Shown: in pieces, positions 1 through 9,123 of the stretch
Numbering within the stretch: the stretch's first letter is position 1
How the letters are laid out: each line of letters starts with the position of its first letter
Assembly: GCA_016208165.1 (NCBI GenBank)
Contig: JACQYL010000048.1
Coordinates: 1-53,954 of the forward strand
Direction of reading: 5' to 3'
From: Deltaproteobacteria bacterium
GTDB lineage: Bacteria > Desulfobacterota > Desulfarculia > JACQYL01
DNA length: 53,954 nt
Notes under the pieces: model-generated
The model's database searches: none
What the model was told of the DNA's origin: nothing
Seen by the model: only the letters and a program-made list of their open reading frames with translations
Translations under genes and position numbers: made by a program

Positions 1-15
1 CATATCCACAGTCCC

Positions 16-798
16 CTATTCCGCGTTTCGAGCCTGAGCGTTCAGCGCCGCTCCGATGGCGCCTATGATTTGGGAATCCACATCGAGTTTCACGGTCTCG
101 AGTCCGAGTTTTTCTTCCAGCGCTTTGATGACGGCCTTATTCTTGGCCACGCCTCCGGTGGCGACGATCTCCTTTTCCGCACCCAGCCTGAGCACCATGG
201 TGGCCACGCTCGTTCCAATCGAGTAGACGATGCCCGCGGCAATATCCGCGGGCTCGGCCCCTTCGTTCACGTGGGTGACGATCTCGCTCTCACCGAACAC
301 GGCGCACTGGGCGCTTATATGGGCTCTGCCTCCGGCCGCGAGCGAAACCGGGCCGAGTTCTTCCACTTTCAGCTCGAGGGCCTGAGCGGCCAGGTCCAGA
401 AAGAACCCCGTCCCGGACGCGCACCGGTCGTTGGTCCGGTATTCCCGCGCTTTCCCGTTCTTCCCGTCCACGCTGATGATGGTCGTGCTCAGGCCTCCGA
501 TATCCACCACGGTCCGAACCGCCGGAACGCTCCAATAGGCCCCACGAGCCAGACAGCGGATGGAGCTTTCGACGCTGTGCGGAAACGAAATATACTTTTC
601 TCCCCAGCCCGTACCTCCGAAATGCGGGATTTCCTCTAAATCGAGACCGGCTTGGCCCAGAACGCTCAGGACCGATCTTCGCGCGGCGTCGGCGAGTTTT
701 CCGTCGTTGAGCGTGACGTCAAAAGCGGCCAAACGGTCGCCCTTTAGGATTACGGTTTTGGTGGCAATGGCTCCAATGTCACAACCCAGACTGATCAT
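16..798 (-). CDS. 2-hydroxyacyl-CoA dehydratase activase (HgdC/BadG-type ATPase)
   Basis: A 260-residue ASKHA-fold ATPase that would donate single low-potential electrons, at the cost of ATP, to the dehydratase/reductase subunits encoded upstream. Seen: an N-terminal phosphate-1 loop (GCDIGAIATKTV, residues 5-16), an internal DIGG loop (99-102), the adenosine-loop GGVAKNKAV (215-223), and two cysteines, C126 (RCASGTGFF) and C165 (SAQCAVFGE). In this family the two cysteines from each monomer hold one [4Fe-4S] cluster at the dimer interface. The length fits the homodimeric HgdC/FldI activases; class I benzoyl-CoA reductases instead need two different ATPase subunits, one of them longer. It follows the 464-residue subunit gene by 101 bp and appears to be the last gene of the operon within the window. 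GGAG lies 9 nt before the ATG. Confidence 0.93.
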   Translation of the reverse strand: MISLGCDIGAIATKTVILKGDRLAAFDVTLNDGKLADAARRSVLSVLGQAGLDLEEIPHFGGTGWGEKYISFPHSVESSIRCLARGAYWSVPAVRTVVDIGGLSTTIISVDGKNGKAREYRTNDRCASGTGFFLDLAAQALELKVEELGPVSLAAGGRAHISAQCAVFGESEIVTHVNEGAEPADIAAGIVYSIGTSVATMVLRLGAEKEIVATGGVAKNKAVIKALEEKLGLETVKLDVDSQIIGAIGAALNAQARNAE

Positions 799-899
799 GC
801 ATGTTCTCCGGAAATGATATCATGGTGTTTGTTCTCTACCTCCGGCAGACCTCCCTATCACCGAAAGAAAACGCAAGGCCTGCATAAAAAGGAAGCGCA

Positions 900-2294
900 T
901 CAAAGCGTGGTGAAGAACTCGTTCATAATACGTCTCAGTTCGGCCGGAGGAGTAAACCTCTTGTCGAACATATCCATTTCGAATCGCAACGTGGGCACGC
1001 CTGTTTCTTCTTTGACTTTGTCGCTCAGAAGCTTGTTGAGAGCCCAGAAATGCTTACACGCCATGTGGCCGCCCAGGATCAGGGCGTCCGCCTTAAAGTT
1101 CTTGACCACATGGACGAAATCGTTGATCCATATGTCGGAAAAGCCCATGGTCTGCCGGCCCATGGGCATCTGCATGGTTCTCCAGGCGAGTCCCTCGAGT
1201 ATGGTGTCCATGCTGGTGGTGTCCACCAGCCCCACGTCCGGAGGGAAATACGTGAGCGTATCCGTGATGTAGCTCACGCCGTGTTCTTCCTCCAACCAGT
1301 CGAAAAAGGGCAGGTCGTAGCATTCCCAGGTGTATCCATAGGTGACCCTGCGTTCCTTCTTGCCTTCCGGAATCACGCCTTCTCCCCGGTCCGCCCTGGC
1401 TTTGACGTCCTCGTACAGCGCCTTGAAATAGGCCGCTCCCATGGGCGTTCCGATCTGCGTCATGAAAATGGTGTCCGCCGGGCGGTGCCACCCCGTATCC
1501 GGGCAAGGCCTCCTCTTTTTCAGCTCCTGGGTTTTCAAGATGTATTCCATGGCCTGGTTGCCGTAGCCGATGTACTCCCGCAGCTTGTCTTCGTCCAATG
1601 TGTTCCCGGTCAGCTTCTCGAGTTGTTCGATCATCCGCTTGATTTCCCCGAGCATGTACTTCTGGCCGCGTTCGTTACGATAGTACGGCGTCTCGACGAC
1701 CACCAGAGGGGTGTCGAACTTGTGGGACGTCCATTCGTAAAGCCGGTTGCTCGCGTCGCAGGGTGTAGCCGTCTTGATGAGGAGGTCCGGGTGGGGAACC
1801 ACGCCCATCAGGAGAAAGCCGGCCGTACCTTTTTGGGTCGAGCAAAGATGGTCCGGATAGCCTTCGGCTTCGATTCGGTCCACGCCCTCTTCCGCGCCGT
1901 CCGTGTAGAGAGCCGAGGTAAGGCCGCAGACCACTTCGTAGCAGATGGGCACCACGTCCAGGGCCAGCATGATTTCCACGCTGATGGGGAAGTAGTGGTA
2001 GCAGGCCGGCTTTCCCTCGTCCAGCCGGGCATTGGCCCAGTCCACATATTTCATGATATTGTCCACGAAGGCGAACGCGCTGCCGCGGTTCTTGTCCTTG
2101 AGAATCGTGTTTACCAGATCCGTCTGAACCTTGTCGAAATTCGTCTGGTAGTCCTCGGGCAGAATCTCGCGAACGACCTCTTTCCCGCCCCAGTCGTCCA
2201 ATGAGGTGAGGCCTTCCTGGCCCAGAATGAACTTCGCCAGCTCTCCGGTGAGCTTCCAAGTATCGAATATGGTCCTGTCTTTTCTGTCGGTCAT
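900..2294 (-). CDS. 2-hydroxyacyl-CoA dehydratase / BcrB-like subunit (464 aa)
   Basis: Larger of two paralogous Fe-S subunits forming the catalytic component (HgdA/FldB/BcrB class). Such subunits carry a [4Fe-4S] cluster and accept one electron from the activase to start a ketyl-radical dehydration, or a Birch-type reduction in the benzoyl-CoA reductase branch. Seen: family length (464; HgdA about 477, BcrB about 440), and a cysteine set in the first domain (C98, C118, C123, C151 in DHLCSTQKG, C179). Sequence alone does not show whether the substrate is a 2-hydroxyacyl-CoA or an aromatic acyl-CoA. Only 5 bp separate its start from the stop of the 371-residue subunit gene upstream, so the two are surely cotranscribed. 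Confidence 0.88.
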   Translation of the reverse strand: MTDRKDRTIFDTWKLTGELAKFILGQEGLTSLDDWGGKEVVREILPEDYQTNFDKVQTDLVNTILKDKNRGSAFAFVDNIMKYVDWANARLDEGKPACYHYFPISVEIMLALDVVPICYEVVCGLTSALYTDGAEEGVDRIEAEGYPDHLCSTQKGTAGFLLMGVVPHPDLLIKTATPCDASNRLYEWTSHKFDTPLVVVETPYYRNERGQKYMLGEIKRMIEQLEKLTGNTLDEDKLREYIGYGNQAMEYILKTQELKKRRPCPDTGWHRPADTIFMTQIGTPMGAAYFKALYEDVKARADRGEGVIPEGKKERRVTYGYTWECYDLPFFDWLEEEHGVSYITDTLTYFPPDVGLVDTTSMDTILEGLAWRTMQMPMGRQTMGFSDIWINDFVHVVKNFKADALILGGHMACKHFWALNKLLSDKVKEETGVPTLRFEMDMFDKRFTPPAELRRIMNEFFTTL

Positions 2295-2299
2295 CTTGA

Positions 2300-3415
2300 T
2301 TACCTCCTGGCGATTCTTTCCAAAAAGGCCTCGATCCTGGTTTTCAGCCTCCCGACGTCCGACAGCATGTATTCCCTCTCCAGAATCAGGGTCGGTATGC
2401 CTTTGGGCTCGAGATCCTCGGCCAGCATGGTGCTTTCCACCGCATGGTTGTCACAGAAGACGATTTTCTGAAGCAGGAGACCGTCCACGTCGGCTCCCCG
2501 GGCCAGCTCTTCGGTGAACCGCTCCCTGCTCTTGAACTCGCCCAGCATGCGCGGGCACGGGTTGTGGTAATAATATCGGTCGGCAAGGGCTTTCACGGGG
2601 TCTCCGTCCTCCGCCACCGGGTTCATGAAGTGCCGGGATCCGAAACACAAGGAATCCGTGACCACCATTCCTCCCAAACCTTCGACAATACCGATCAGGG
2701 CCGCGTCGTCCAGGGCCGAGCCTCCGATCATGAGCCGGGCCTTGTAGTCCGTAACGCCCGCCCGTTGCCGAACTTCATCGAGAGCCTCGCGAAGCAGTTC
2801 GTTGAACTTCTCCCTGGGCATGATGCCTGCCGCGAGCAGAATCTTCAGCGCGTCCGTGGGAACGGCTTCGGCTTTTCTGAGTTCGTACAGTTCGTCGATG
2901 AGGCGTCTGCTTTCATTGTAGACTCTGATGGAGTTCGTCAGATCCGCGCTGGAACATCGCACTCCGAAATTGTGCGTCAGATGTTCCTTGAAATTATGGA
3001 TCTCTTCTTCGTACCACTCCAACCCGGCATTGTTCAGAGAATGGGGGACGGTCACCATGTACAGGTAGTCGGTGCGCAGGTGTTTTTCCCAGATTTCGTA
3101 CAGGCGTCGGATCTGTTCGCAGCCGTTGAGCAGGCAGAACCCGTCGAGGAAGTCGTACTCGCCGGAAAGGCCGGTTTGCAGCAGGCATCTCGAGAACGTG
3201 CAGTTGAAACGGTGCATGTAGATGTCGGCCAATCCGGTTTCCGTGGCGCCCCTGGCCTCCATCCGGTACGGGAACAGGCCGGCGGCGTGGATGATCTCTT
3301 CCGGCACATAGCCGCATGCGAAACCCACAACCCGGCCTCCATCCTCTTTCCACTCTCTGAGGTACGGATTTTCCTTTCGATCGGGCAACCTCATCAGTTC
3401 ATCCAATGCGTTCAT
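2300..3415 (-). CDS. 2-hydroxyacyl-CoA dehydratase / BcrC-like subunit (371 aa)
   Basis: Smaller catalytic subunit (HgdB/FldC/BcrC class). The start is set at the ATG giving MNALDELMRL because GGAGG lies 5 nt before it; the frame stays open further upstream but only as a shadow of the ligase gene. Seen: the family signature GYVPEEIIHAAGLFPYRM (residues 35-52), then C72 and C77 (NCTFSRCL) and C94/C99 in a region matching the Fe-S-binding part of this family. The length (371) fits HgdB (about 379) and BcrC (about 380). It is the partner of the 464-residue subunit directly downstream. The ligase gene ends 35 bp upstream. Confidence 0.9.
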   Translation of the reverse strand: MNALDELMRLPDRKENPYLREWKEDGGRVVGFACGYVPEEIIHAAGLFPYRMEARGATETGLADIYMHRFNCTFSRCLLQTGLSGEYDFLDGFCLLNGCEQIRRLYEIWEKHLRTDYLYMVTVPHSLNNAGLEWYEEEIHNFKEHLTHNFGVRCSSADLTNSIRVYNESRRLIDELYELRKAEAVPTDALKILLAAGIMPREKFNELLREALDEVRQRAGVTDYKARLMIGGSALDDAALIGIVEGLGGMVVTDSLCFGSRHFMNPVAEDGDPVKALADRYYYHNPCPRMLGEFKSRERFTEELARGADVDGLLLQKIVFCDNHAVESTMLAEDLEPKGIPTLILEREYMLSDVGRLKTRIEAFLERIARR

Positions 3416-3450
3416 GCCTGCCTCCATTCTGAATTCTTCACGAATCCGTA

Positions 3451-5142
3451 TTATTTCCCCTGATCTTGTTGTTTGCGAATTTCCTCGTCCCGCAATTGCT
3501 TTTTGAACAGCTTTTCCGTCACGGTCAGAGGCAATGCCTCCCGGAACTCCACTTCTCCGGGCGCCGCGTAGGCCGCCAGCTTTTCTTTGCAGTAGGCGAT
3601 CAGGTCCTGGGCCGTGATCCCGCCTTGCCGATCCTTTTTGAGAACCACGAAAGCCTTCACCCGCTCGCTGCCCGGCCGTTCGGGATCGGGAACTCCGATG
3701 CACACGGCCGAAGCCACGTCCGGATGTTCGAAAAGCACCTCATCCACCGTGGTGGAATAGACCTTGTGCCCGGACACGTTGATCATGTCCTTGTTCCTAT
3801 CCACCAGGAAGAAATAGCCGTCTTCATCCATGCGGCACAGGTCTCCCGTCGCAAGCCAGCCGTCCTTCAGACCCAAGCCGGGTTCGGGCCAGTATCCTTT
3901 CATCAGTTGCGGACCGCGGACATACAGTTCGCCCACTTCTCCGATGGGCGCGTCTAATCCGGTCACCGGATCCACTACCCTCACGTCCGTATCCACCACG
4001 GGCACACCGATGGACCCGGTCTTTTCAAAGGGCATGAACCCCGTCACCTTGGCGAAACTCGACAGGTTGAAGTGCGTCAGGGGCCCTGTCTCCGTGAGGC
4101 CGTAAGCCTCGGTGATGGGCATACCCGTAACCTTTTTGAACTTCCTGGTCACCTCCGGGGGCAGCGGCGCCGCGCCGGATGCAAACGTGGTGTTCGTGCG
4201 GCCGATGTTCTTCTCGATGAGCCGCATGTATTGGGTGGGCACCAACGGCGCCATAAAAGGCCGGTTCTTTTTCAAGTACTGAACAATGGCGTCCGTGTCT
4301 CTCGGATCGGGCAGCAGGATCATCTGGAGGCCCCAATGAACGGCTGCCCGCACGGCCCAATGTCCATACGCGTGAAACGTGGGAATGCCGATCAGGATGG
4401 ATGACTTGCCTTTGATGCCTTCCTGAAGGGGCCCCATCACCCAGGGCAGGGACTGAACCGTATTGGACACCAGGTTGAAGTGAGTGAGCATAACGCCTTT
4501 GGGTTTTCCGGTGGCTCCACCGGTGAACACCAATGATGCCAGATCCTCGATGGGATCGATGTCCACCCGGGGCGGTTCAGGGTCGGATGCTGCAATGAGA
4601 TCTCGCATCGAGCAGGCGCCTGAAGTTTCCACAAGGTCAGGTTCGTTCGAGGAAAAATCATGCAAGTTCGTCGTGATGAGCGTTTTCAGTTTTGTTTCGG
4701 GCCGGACCGATTTCACCAGATCCAGGGAACGGTCCAGGCAGATGATGGTTTCCGCTTCCGACTCCCCGATTTCGTACACAAGGTCTCTCTGCTTGTGCAA
4801 CAGGCTGCACGGCACGTGCACGCCTCCGGTCTTCTGTATGGCATAGTCGCTGATAACGAATTGGGGAGAGGTGGGAAGAATGGTGGCCACCCTGTGGCCT
4901 TTTTCCACTCCGAGGCTTTTGAGGGCTGATGCAAACCGGTCCACGAGCTGCTTCAGCTCTCGGTAAGTCAGCGTTCTTCCTAAATACAGACACGCCGGGC
5001 GCCCGGGAAAGCGCCGGGCGGATTCATCCAGATACTGGAACAAGGGAACCTTCGGATACGGCGCCATGGTCCGGGCGATATCGAAAGGACCCAACTTGTA
5101 GCTCTTGGTCCATGGTTTCTCGCTATAAACGCTCATGTTCAT
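3451..5142 (-). CDS. AMP-forming acyl-CoA synthetase (carboxylic acid:CoA ligase)
   Basis: ANL-superfamily ligase of 563 residues: acid + ATP + CoA to acyl-CoA + AMP + PPi. Seen: P-loop TGGATGKPKG (residues 207-216), EAYGLTETGP, the GWLATGD block, the hinge VDRNKDMINVSGHKVY, and a C-terminal lysine region (TVTEKLFKKQLR) where the adenylation lysine is expected. The start at 5142 makes a 4-bp ATGA overlap with the upstream AOR gene; an ATG two codons later is possible. Position between an aldehyde oxidoreductase and the dehydratase subunits suggests it activates the acid made by the AOR. The substrate cannot be read from sequence. Confidence 0.9.
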   Translation of the reverse strand: MNMSVYSEKPWTKSYKLGPFDIARTMAPYPKVPLFQYLDESARRFPGRPACLYLGRTLTYRELKQLVDRFASALKSLGVEKGHRVATILPTSPQFVISDYAIQKTGGVHVPCSLLHKQRDLVYEIGESEAETIICLDRSLDLVKSVRPETKLKTLITTNLHDFSSNEPDLVETSGACSMRDLIAASDPEPPRVDIDPIEDLASLVFTGGATGKPKGVMLTHFNLVSNTVQSLPWVMGPLQEGIKGKSSILIGIPTFHAYGHWAVRAAVHWGLQMILLPDPRDTDAIVQYLKKNRPFMAPLVPTQYMRLIEKNIGRTNTTFASGAAPLPPEVTRKFKKVTGMPITEAYGLTETGPLTHFNLSSFAKVTGFMPFEKTGSIGVPVVDTDVRVVDPVTGLDAPIGEVGELYVRGPQLMKGYWPEPGLGLKDGWLATGDLCRMDEDGYFFLVDRNKDMINVSGHKVYSTTVDEVLFEHPDVASAVCIGVPDPERPGSERVKAFVVLKKDRQGGITAQDLIAYCKEKLAAYAAPGEVEFREALPLTVTEKLFKKQLRDEEIRKQQDQGK

Positions 5143-7004
5143 CCGTCCATCCCGAGGGTGTACGTCAGACCTCCCAGACCCAGCTCCTCCAACTTTTCTT
5201 TGCTGGGCTTTCCCGTGGTCTTGTCCCATCCCCTCGCCTCATAGTAGGCGTCCAAAAGCGGGGCCAGATCCACCACGAGACCCGCGGCCGGTCCATCGGA
5301 CAGAGGCTCTTTCAGCAATCGCTCGGGCAAAGTATCGTCCGCCCTCGTGCAGCCTTCCCGCACGTTGAAACACCGGGCCAGGTTGAAAATCCGTTCCCCG
5401 GCTTGCCTGAAATCCGCTACTTCGAACTCCCATCCCGTAGCACCGGCAATCACGGGCGCCACGTCCTCGGCCATGAGGGCCATGCCCATGAACTTGCATG
5501 CACCCACGGAGTCGAACACCGTCAAGGCGTCCTCGAGACCCTTGACCACTTTGGCTTCGGCCGGATTTTCCACCAGGGGATCCTCGATGGTGCTTTCTTC
5601 CACTATGAGAAAAGGAATATCCAGGAAGGTGGGCCCTTGGACGTAGGCGGTGATGTGATCGCCGCCCCTGTTGGCCGTGGCAAAACCCAGACCCGTGATT
5701 TTGGTGGCCCGGCAATCGTAGGCCGGCAGTTCCAAACCCTTGACCTGCATGGCGAAGGTTTGGCTGCCCTTGCCCAGTTTTGCGGACACTTTCCTCGTAC
5801 CTTCAGCCAGAAGATCGCCGATGCCTTCTCTTTTGGCGATCTTGTGCACCAACCGGGTCATGGCGTCGGCGTCGCCGAACGTGAGCGCCTCTCCGTCCAT
5901 ATCTTCTTTAGTGAGTATGCCTTTTTCAAAGCATTCCATGGCAAAGGCTATGGTGCTGCCCGTGGAGATGGTGTCCAAACCGTAGTCGTTGCACAACAGA
6001 TGCGCAAAGGTGATGGCCTCGAGGTCACTAACGTCGCACATGGGTCCGAATGCTCCCACACTCTCGTATTCGGGACCCTCGCCTTTGCAGGCGAATCTCC
6101 CGGAAGACACCTCCGACAGCCGCCCGCAGGCTATTGGGCAACCGAAACACGCGGAGCGTCCTTTCAGGATCTTCTCGTTGATGGCAGGGCCGTTGATGTT
6201 GTCGGTGTAGGAGCAGAAGCCGGACTGCCAGTTACGCGTGGGGAGACCGCCTTTCACGTTCACCAGATCCAGCACCATGTCGGTTCCGTAGACCTCGAGG
6301 GTCATTTTCAGCAGACTCTCGTTCACGAAATTGGCGGCGGCTTTGGCCGCTTCGTCAAACGCGTCCTTGTCGGCCACCCGGATCTTCTGATTTCCGCCCA
6401 CAGCCACGGCCTTAAGGTTTTTCGAGCCCATCACCGCTCCCAGACCGCACCGGCCCAGAGCACGGTGTACATCGTTCATAATCGCGGCGTACCGCACGAG
6501 CTTCTCTCCGGCAACGCCAATGCAAGAAACATTGAACGGTTTTCCCAGTTCGTTCTTCAGTACGGCGGTGGTCTCGGCAACCCCCTTGCCCCAAAGTTGG
6601 ACCCCGTCCTTCAGTTCCGCATGTCCGTCATCAATAACCAGATAAACCGGTCCGGGAGCCGCACCCTCGAAGATGATTCCATCGTAGCCGCTCTTCTTGA
6701 GATCGAGGCCCCATCGCCCGCCGGAATTGGCCGAGCCCCAGAATCCGCTGAGAGGCGATTTGGCCACCGCGCTGAATCTGCCCGAACTGGGCGAAATGGT
6801 GCCGGTCAGCGGTCCGGTCATGTAGATCAGTTTGTTTCCGGGTCCCAACGGGTCCACCCCTGCAGCCACCTCATCGAACAAGTATTTCGAGGCGAGTCCG
6901 CTGCCGCCCAGAAACATTCGGGCGTCCTCGGGGGGCAACGGTTCGTCCGAAACGGCCCCGTCCGAAAGGTTGACTCTGAGGATCTTTCCCATAAATCCGT
7001 TCAT
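5139..7004 (-). CDS. aldehyde:ferredoxin oxidoreductase family tungstoenzyme
   Basis: A 621-residue AOR-family protein, expected to hold a tungsten bis-pyranopterin and one [4Fe-4S] cluster and to couple aldehyde oxidation to ferredoxin reduction. Seen: GGSGLASKYLFDEV near the N-terminus; AKSPLSGFWG followed by SGGRWGLDLKKSGYDGI (81-110), the pterin-binding part; GRCGLGAVMGSKNLKAV (184-200); cluster cysteines C286, C289, C293 (ACFGCPIACGR) and C503 (SVGACKFMG), matching the C-x2-C-x3-C plus distant Cys pattern. AGGTGA precedes the ATG. A BamB-like role (the AOR-family subunit of class II benzoyl-CoA reductase) is a weaker alternative: no BamDEFGHI-type genes are present in the window. Confidence 0.9.
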   Translation of the reverse strand: MNGFMGKILRVNLSDGAVSDEPLPPEDARMFLGGSGLASKYLFDEVAAGVDPLGPGNKLIYMTGPLTGTISPSSGRFSAVAKSPLSGFWGSANSGGRWGLDLKKSGYDGIIFEGAAPGPVYLVIDDGHAELKDGVQLWGKGVAETTAVLKNELGKPFNVSCIGVAGEKLVRYAAIMNDVHRALGRCGLGAVMGSKNLKAVAVGGNQKIRVADKDAFDEAAKAAANFVNESLLKMTLEVYGTDMVLDLVNVKGGLPTRNWQSGFCSYTDNINGPAINEKILKGRSACFGCPIACGRLSEVSSGRFACKGEGPEYESVGAFGPMCDVSDLEAITFAHLLCNDYGLDTISTGSTIAFAMECFEKGILTKEDMDGEALTFGDADAMTRLVHKIAKREGIGDLLAEGTRKVSAKLGKGSQTFAMQVKGLELPAYDCRATKITGLGFATANRGGDHITAYVQGPTFLDIPFLIVEESTIEDPLVENPAEAKVVKGLEDALTVFDSVGACKFMGMALMAEDVAPVIAGATGWEFEVADFRQAGERIFNLARCFNVREGCTRADDTLPERLLKEPLSDGPAAGLVVDLAPLLDAYYEARGWDKTTGKPSKEKLEELGLGGLTYTLGMDG

Positions 7005-7223
7005 TTCCCATCACCTTTGCCGATCGGTTGTAAACGTTGAGTGACGCTACACGTCCGCGCCGCCTTGGCGCTACGCGGAGCCTTCTTTCCTCGCGCATCC
7101 ATCTCAAGCCGCACCCGTTCCGGGGGCCGGACCATGCCTCAGCCCTTCCATGGAACTCAGGGTTGAAATCCGCCCCTGTTCAGGCTCGATCGCCCCCCTG
7201 CTGAACGGCTCCCGACGGACTCA

Positions 7224-7250
7224 AGACGACCGCTTCTCCGGTCGTCTTTT
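7224..7250 (+). terminator. GC-rich hairpin with short T-run between SCP2 and AOR genes
   Basis: A perfect 9-bp stem (AGACGACCG / CGGTCGTCT) with a 6-nt loop, followed by TTTT on the plus strand. It lies in the 288-bp gap between the SCP2 gene stop and the AOR start, both on the minus strand, where it has no T-run. It may act as a transcript-stability or attenuating hairpin inside the operon, or stop antisense transcription. No gene is seen in the rest of this gap. Confidence 0.45.
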
Positions 7251-7292
7251 GCAGAGCGCGGCGAAAGAGTTCATGAGTGGTCCGGGCTACGC

Positions 7293-7661
7293 CTAGTCAC
7301 AGATGATAATCGCCTTGGCCATCTTCAGCAGCTTAAGCAAATTCCCTCGGGCCTTGATTTTGCCCGTGAGCAAGGCCTTGACCGGACCGATCTCGCCTGC
7401 AGTCACCTCGGATAGTTCGTCGAAACTTCCGGCCAGGTAGGCCGAGGGCTTATCCACGGCGCCGTCCCGGATACTCAGGGCGCCTTTGTCGAAAATCACC
7501 GTGGACATCACGTCCGCGCTCGTCTCTCTCACGACCAACGTTCCGCGGATCTTCCTGACGGTATCCCACACCTTGGCGTTCCGGATGTTCTGATCGATCA
7601 GGGATTTCAGCGTCCAGCCCAGACCGTTCAGGTCCTCTCCTATGACTTGGACTTCCGTCAT
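7293..7661 (-). CDS. SCP2 sterol-carrier-like domain protein (122 aa)
   Basis: Single-domain SCP2 protein. Seen: a mid-protein block with IFDKGALSIRDG and the C-terminal SCP2 signature GPVKALLTGKIKARGNLLK, followed by a short helix (LLKMAKAII). SCP2 folds bind fatty acyl-CoA or other hydrophobic ligands in a tunnel, so a cytoplasmic role in carrying or shielding a hydrophobic CoA-ester is plausible, but no reaction is implied. It lies 25 bp downstream of the ferredoxin-like gene and 288 bp upstream of the AOR. A second SCP2 protein sits two genes away; the two are diverged, not recent duplicates. Confidence 0.82.
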   Translation of the reverse strand: MTEVQVIGEDLNGLGWTLKSLIDQNIRNAKVWDTVRKIRGTLVVRETSADVMSTVIFDKGALSIRDGAVDKPSAYLAGSFDELSEVTAGEIGPVKALLTGKIKARGNLLKLLKMAKAIIICD

Positions 7662-7686
7662 GGCATTCTCTCCAAGCGCTGCTTTT

Positions 7687-8997
7687 CTAAAGCTCGTGGA
7701 TGTATCCTTTTCCCAACACCTTTACTCCGGAACCCATGACACTCAGGAAAGCCGATCTCAACGCGTCACTCATGAGCGCCTTTTTGACGGGCGAAAGTTT
7801 GAAAAATGCACCGACAATATAGCGCAGAACATCTTGCGTGATGCTTTCCGGATTGTCGAATATTTGGTTCTGGAGGGTGCCTCGCTCGAGGCATTGCAGA
7901 ATGACACGATGGAACGTGGTTTCCGGGTGAATGACCCTCGCCTCCCTTTTAACGAGTTTGAGGGCTCCCGTGCTGCACTTCAAGGCGCACACCCCGCAAC
8001 CGAGGCAGATGGATTCGTCGATAACCGCTTTTGATTTCTTTTTTCCATTGGTATCGGCGGATTCCACCGGGGCCATTTCGATGGCGTTCACATGGCACGC
8101 TTTCAAGCATTGTTTGCAGCCTGCGCACTTTTCCTCATCCACCTGGGCAATAAAACTCGAGGTCACGGTGGTCGAGGTGAGGCCGTGTTTGTTAAGCCCC
8201 GCCATGATGCCGCAGCAACAGCCGCAACAATGGCAGACGAAGGTGATCCTCTTCTGCACATTGTCCGCCGAGAAGATCAGTCCCAGTTCCCTGGATCGGG
8301 CGAAAATCTCCTGCATTTCCGTCTTTGAAATGCGGCGGCACAGGCCGCGCCTCACCATGTAATCCGCCGCCCAGCCAAAGGTGGTGCACGTGTCCAAGGG
8401 CGCGTCGCATTGCCTTTCGCCTGCATGTTCCTGTTTATGCCGGCAGGAGCAGATGCCTACCGCGTATTGGTCCGTCTCATCGATGAGGGACGCCACGCGC
8501 TCGTAGTCCAGGATTTCCACGTGGTCACCAAGTGCTTCTTCGTGAGGCACGGTGCGGGCTATGGACGTCTTCGAGCCATCGGAGAAGTTCGCCCTGTAGG
8601 GCGCGCCTTCTTCCATGTATTGATGGAAGAGGGGACCGATATGGCTGAAATCCACGTTTCCGTCCGTCCTCATCATGGTGAACTCGAAGATTCCCACGAA
8701 CAGAGGGGAGGGCATGTACCGGGTCTCGTCATCGAGATACGCATCCATCACGAGACCCTTTTCACACAGGTTTTCCAAGATCGTCCGAAGGCGTGACGGT
8801 TCCACTTTGGTGATGTTCGCTATCCGGTCGAGATTCGAGAGCAGATAGGGCATCTTGACTACGACTTCGGCCTCCTCGGCCGAGTAAAGCTCCTTGATGA
8901 GCTGGTAGAAGGTTTCATTCCAGGGCGCTCTGACGTGCAGGTTGTCTATCTTCCTGCCGAGCCGCCGATACAGATCCTTGCCAACGAGATGCCCCAT
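7687..8997 (-). CDS. 4Fe-4S dicluster protein with N-terminal helix-turn-helix-like domain
   Basis: A 436-residue protein. The start was placed at MGHLVGKDLY because GGAGGGAGGGG lies just before it. Residues about 1-100 look like a winged-helix-type module (helical, with ILENLCEKGLV as in MarR/ArsR wings). The middle carries a cysteine-rich stretch (GICSCRHKQEHAG, CHCCGCCCGIMAG), and the C-terminal third has two consecutive [4Fe-4S] ferredoxin motifs (CAGCKQCLKACHVNAI and CLGCGVCALKCSTGAL). It is probably an electron carrier linking the AOR or dehydrogenase to the radical dehydratase; the N-terminal module may mediate protein contact rather than DNA binding. It lies between two SCP2 genes on the same strand. 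Confidence 0.8.
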   Translation of the reverse strand: MGHLVGKDLYRRLGRKIDNLHVRAPWNETFYQLIKELYSAEEAEVVVKMPYLLSNLDRIANITKVEPSRLRTILENLCEKGLVMDAYLDDETRYMPSPLFVGIFEFTMMRTDGNVDFSHIGPLFHQYMEEGAPYRANFSDGSKTSIARTVPHEEALGDHVEILDYERVASLIDETDQYAVGICSCRHKQEHAGERQCDAPLDTCTTFGWAADYMVRRGLCRRISKTEMQEIFARSRELGLIFSADNVQKRITFVCHCCGCCCGIMAGLNKHGLTSTTVTSSFIAQVDEEKCAGCKQCLKACHVNAIEMAPVESADTNGKKKSKAVIDESICLGCGVCALKCSTGALKLVKREARVIHPETTFHRVILQCLERGTLQNQIFDNPESITQDVLRYIVGAFFKLSPVKKALMSDALRSAFLSVMGSGVKVLGKGYIHEL

Positions 8998-9123
8998 GAA
9001 TCCCCTCCCTCCATCCGCCAGGCCCGTGGCGTTGCGGGCGCCGTCCGGCACAGCCGGCTGAGGTTACCACCGGCCGGCCATGACAGAGATCGTGCAAACG
9101 CTCGGCGAGCTTGAGCAGAATGT

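Noticed and set aside
16-3415. Class I benzoyl-CoA reductase (BcrABCD) assignment
   Set aside because: Only one activase-type ATPase of 260 aa is present; BcrAD needs two different ATPase subunits. The left edge is close, so a second could lie outside the window.
5139-7004. Class II benzoyl-CoA reductase BamB assignment
   Set aside because: Family motifs fit general AOR equally well and no BamC-I-type genes accompany it.
4929-7040. 703-codon plus-strand frame opposite the AOR and ligase genes
   Set aside because: No family-like motifs; it spans two real genes whose motifs are intact.
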